From contig JADFGE010000144.1 in the NCBI GenBank assembly GCA_022567855.1, positions 1 through 7,253 on the forward strand: 7,253 nt of DNA. The letters are read 5' to 3'. The translations under genes and the position numbers were made by a program. This document shows positions 7,013 to 7,253 of this stretch, piece after piece. The notes beneath the pieces were generated by a model. The model worked only from the letters and a program-made list of their open reading frames with translations. It made no database searches and was not told where the DNA came from. The stretch is from Planctomycetota bacterium. Its GTDB lineage: Bacteria; Planctomycetota; Phycisphaerae; Phycisphaerales; SM1A02. Numbering within the stretch: position 1 is the first letter of the stretch; every line of letters starts with the position of its first letter.

Positions 7013-7017
7013 AAGGA
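7013..7017 (+). promoter_or_regulatory. Candidate ribosome binding site for the B12-binding protein
   Basis: AAGGA lies 13 bases before the ATG at 7031, longer than ideal spacing. It is the best Shine-Dalgarno match near this start and supports the ATG over the upstream in-frame TTG/GTG codons at 6917 and 6920, which fall in the hairpin loop, although GGGGAG (6906-6911) stands before those. Confidence 0.4.
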
Positions 7018-7030
7018 ACACGAAAGACCC

Positions 7031-7253
7031 ATGGCCAGCCCGCTTTCCGAACCCACGACCGCCATTGAGAAAACCGATCGCGTCGGCGATCTGGACCATC
7101 GGCCGCGCGTCTTGCTGGGCAAGATGGGACTGGATGGTCACGACCGAGGCGTAAAACTCATCGCCCGCGCGCTTCGTGATAGCGGCGTCCATGTCATCTA
7201 CTCCGGCCTGTGGCAGACGCCGCGCAGCCTGGCCATCGCCGCCCGCGATGAAG
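7031..7253 (+). CDS. Cobalamin-binding protein, methylmalonyl-CoA mutase small-subunit/C-terminal-domain type (5' part)
   Basis: The gene runs off the window; 74 residues are visible from the ATG. After a polar leader of about 23 residues comes the B12-binding Rossmann fold: PRVLLGKMGLDGHDRG contains the DxHxxG signature (DGHDRG, about residues 35-40), whose His ligates cobalt from below, followed by GVKLIARALRDSG, VIYSGLWQTP and the start of the next helix. This matches the C-terminal domain of methylmalonyl-CoA mutase. Because the domain starts almost at the N-terminus with no catalytic barrel, the gene probably encodes a separate small subunit, as in split mutases, that would work with a separately encoded large subunit isomerising methylmalonyl-CoA and succinyl-CoA or a related acyl-CoA pair. 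The partner is not in the window, so the exact mutase (methylmalonyl, ethylmalonyl, isobutyryl) is open. The 138-base spacer after arsC, mostly hairpin, suggests separate transcription. Confidence 0.88.
   Translation, partial: MASPLSEPTTAIEKTDRVGDLDHRPRVLLGKMGLDGHDRGVKLIARALRDSGVHVIYSGLWQTPRSLAIAARDE

Noticed and set aside
6744..7154. 136-codon plus-strand frame bridging arsC and the B12-binding gene
   Set aside because: It is out of frame with both recognised proteins, and its second half is a shifted reading of the conserved B12-binding domain.

Overview
The window (7253 bases) looks like bacterial chromosome from a member of the Planctomycetota, possibly a Phycisphaerae-like lineage. The taxon call rests mainly on the protein at 4574-6382. 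Its N-terminal part has a set of features I associate with an uncharacterised planctomycete membrane protein family: an N-terminal helix containing an AVAW motif, a GAGWP motif, LPLR before a second helix, then a CPHCKYDL...CTECG zinc ribbon. High GC in most genes and weak ribosome binding sites fit this but do not prove it.

Layout. Bases 1-843 (+) are the 3' end of a PQQ-type glucose/sorbosone dehydrogenase beta-propeller gene. It converges on a minus-strand pair that is probably one operon: argS (arginyl-tRNA synthetase, 4492-2711), then after 24 bases a large membrane disulfide-forming protein (2686-872) that fuses a VKOR domain to two DsbA-like thioredoxin domains. A divergent 81-base spacer (4493-4573) separates argS from the plus-strand ankyrin-repeat membrane protein (4574-6382). 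After 15 bases comes arsC, a thioredoxin-coupled arsenate reductase (6398-6892). A long imperfect hairpin covers the arsC stop codon and most of the next spacer. The window ends inside a cobalamin-binding protein of the methylmalonyl-CoA mutase small-subunit type (7031 onward).

Functional links. The genes do not form one obvious pathway. The VKOR-DsbA protein would form disulfides in exported proteins. The dehydrogenase fragment is of a usually exported family, but its N-terminus is not visible. ArgS, ArsC and the B12-binding protein are cytoplasmic. The ankyrin gene is visibly richer in A+T than its neighbours, which suggests a different history or relaxed codon selection.

Most worth a second look are the zinc-ribbon/ankyrin chimera, the second thioredoxin domain in which CPDC is replaced by QPNT, and the hairpin at the end of arsC. 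No CRISPR array, tRNA, rRNA or transposase was seen. No gene-free stretch exceeds 300 bases.
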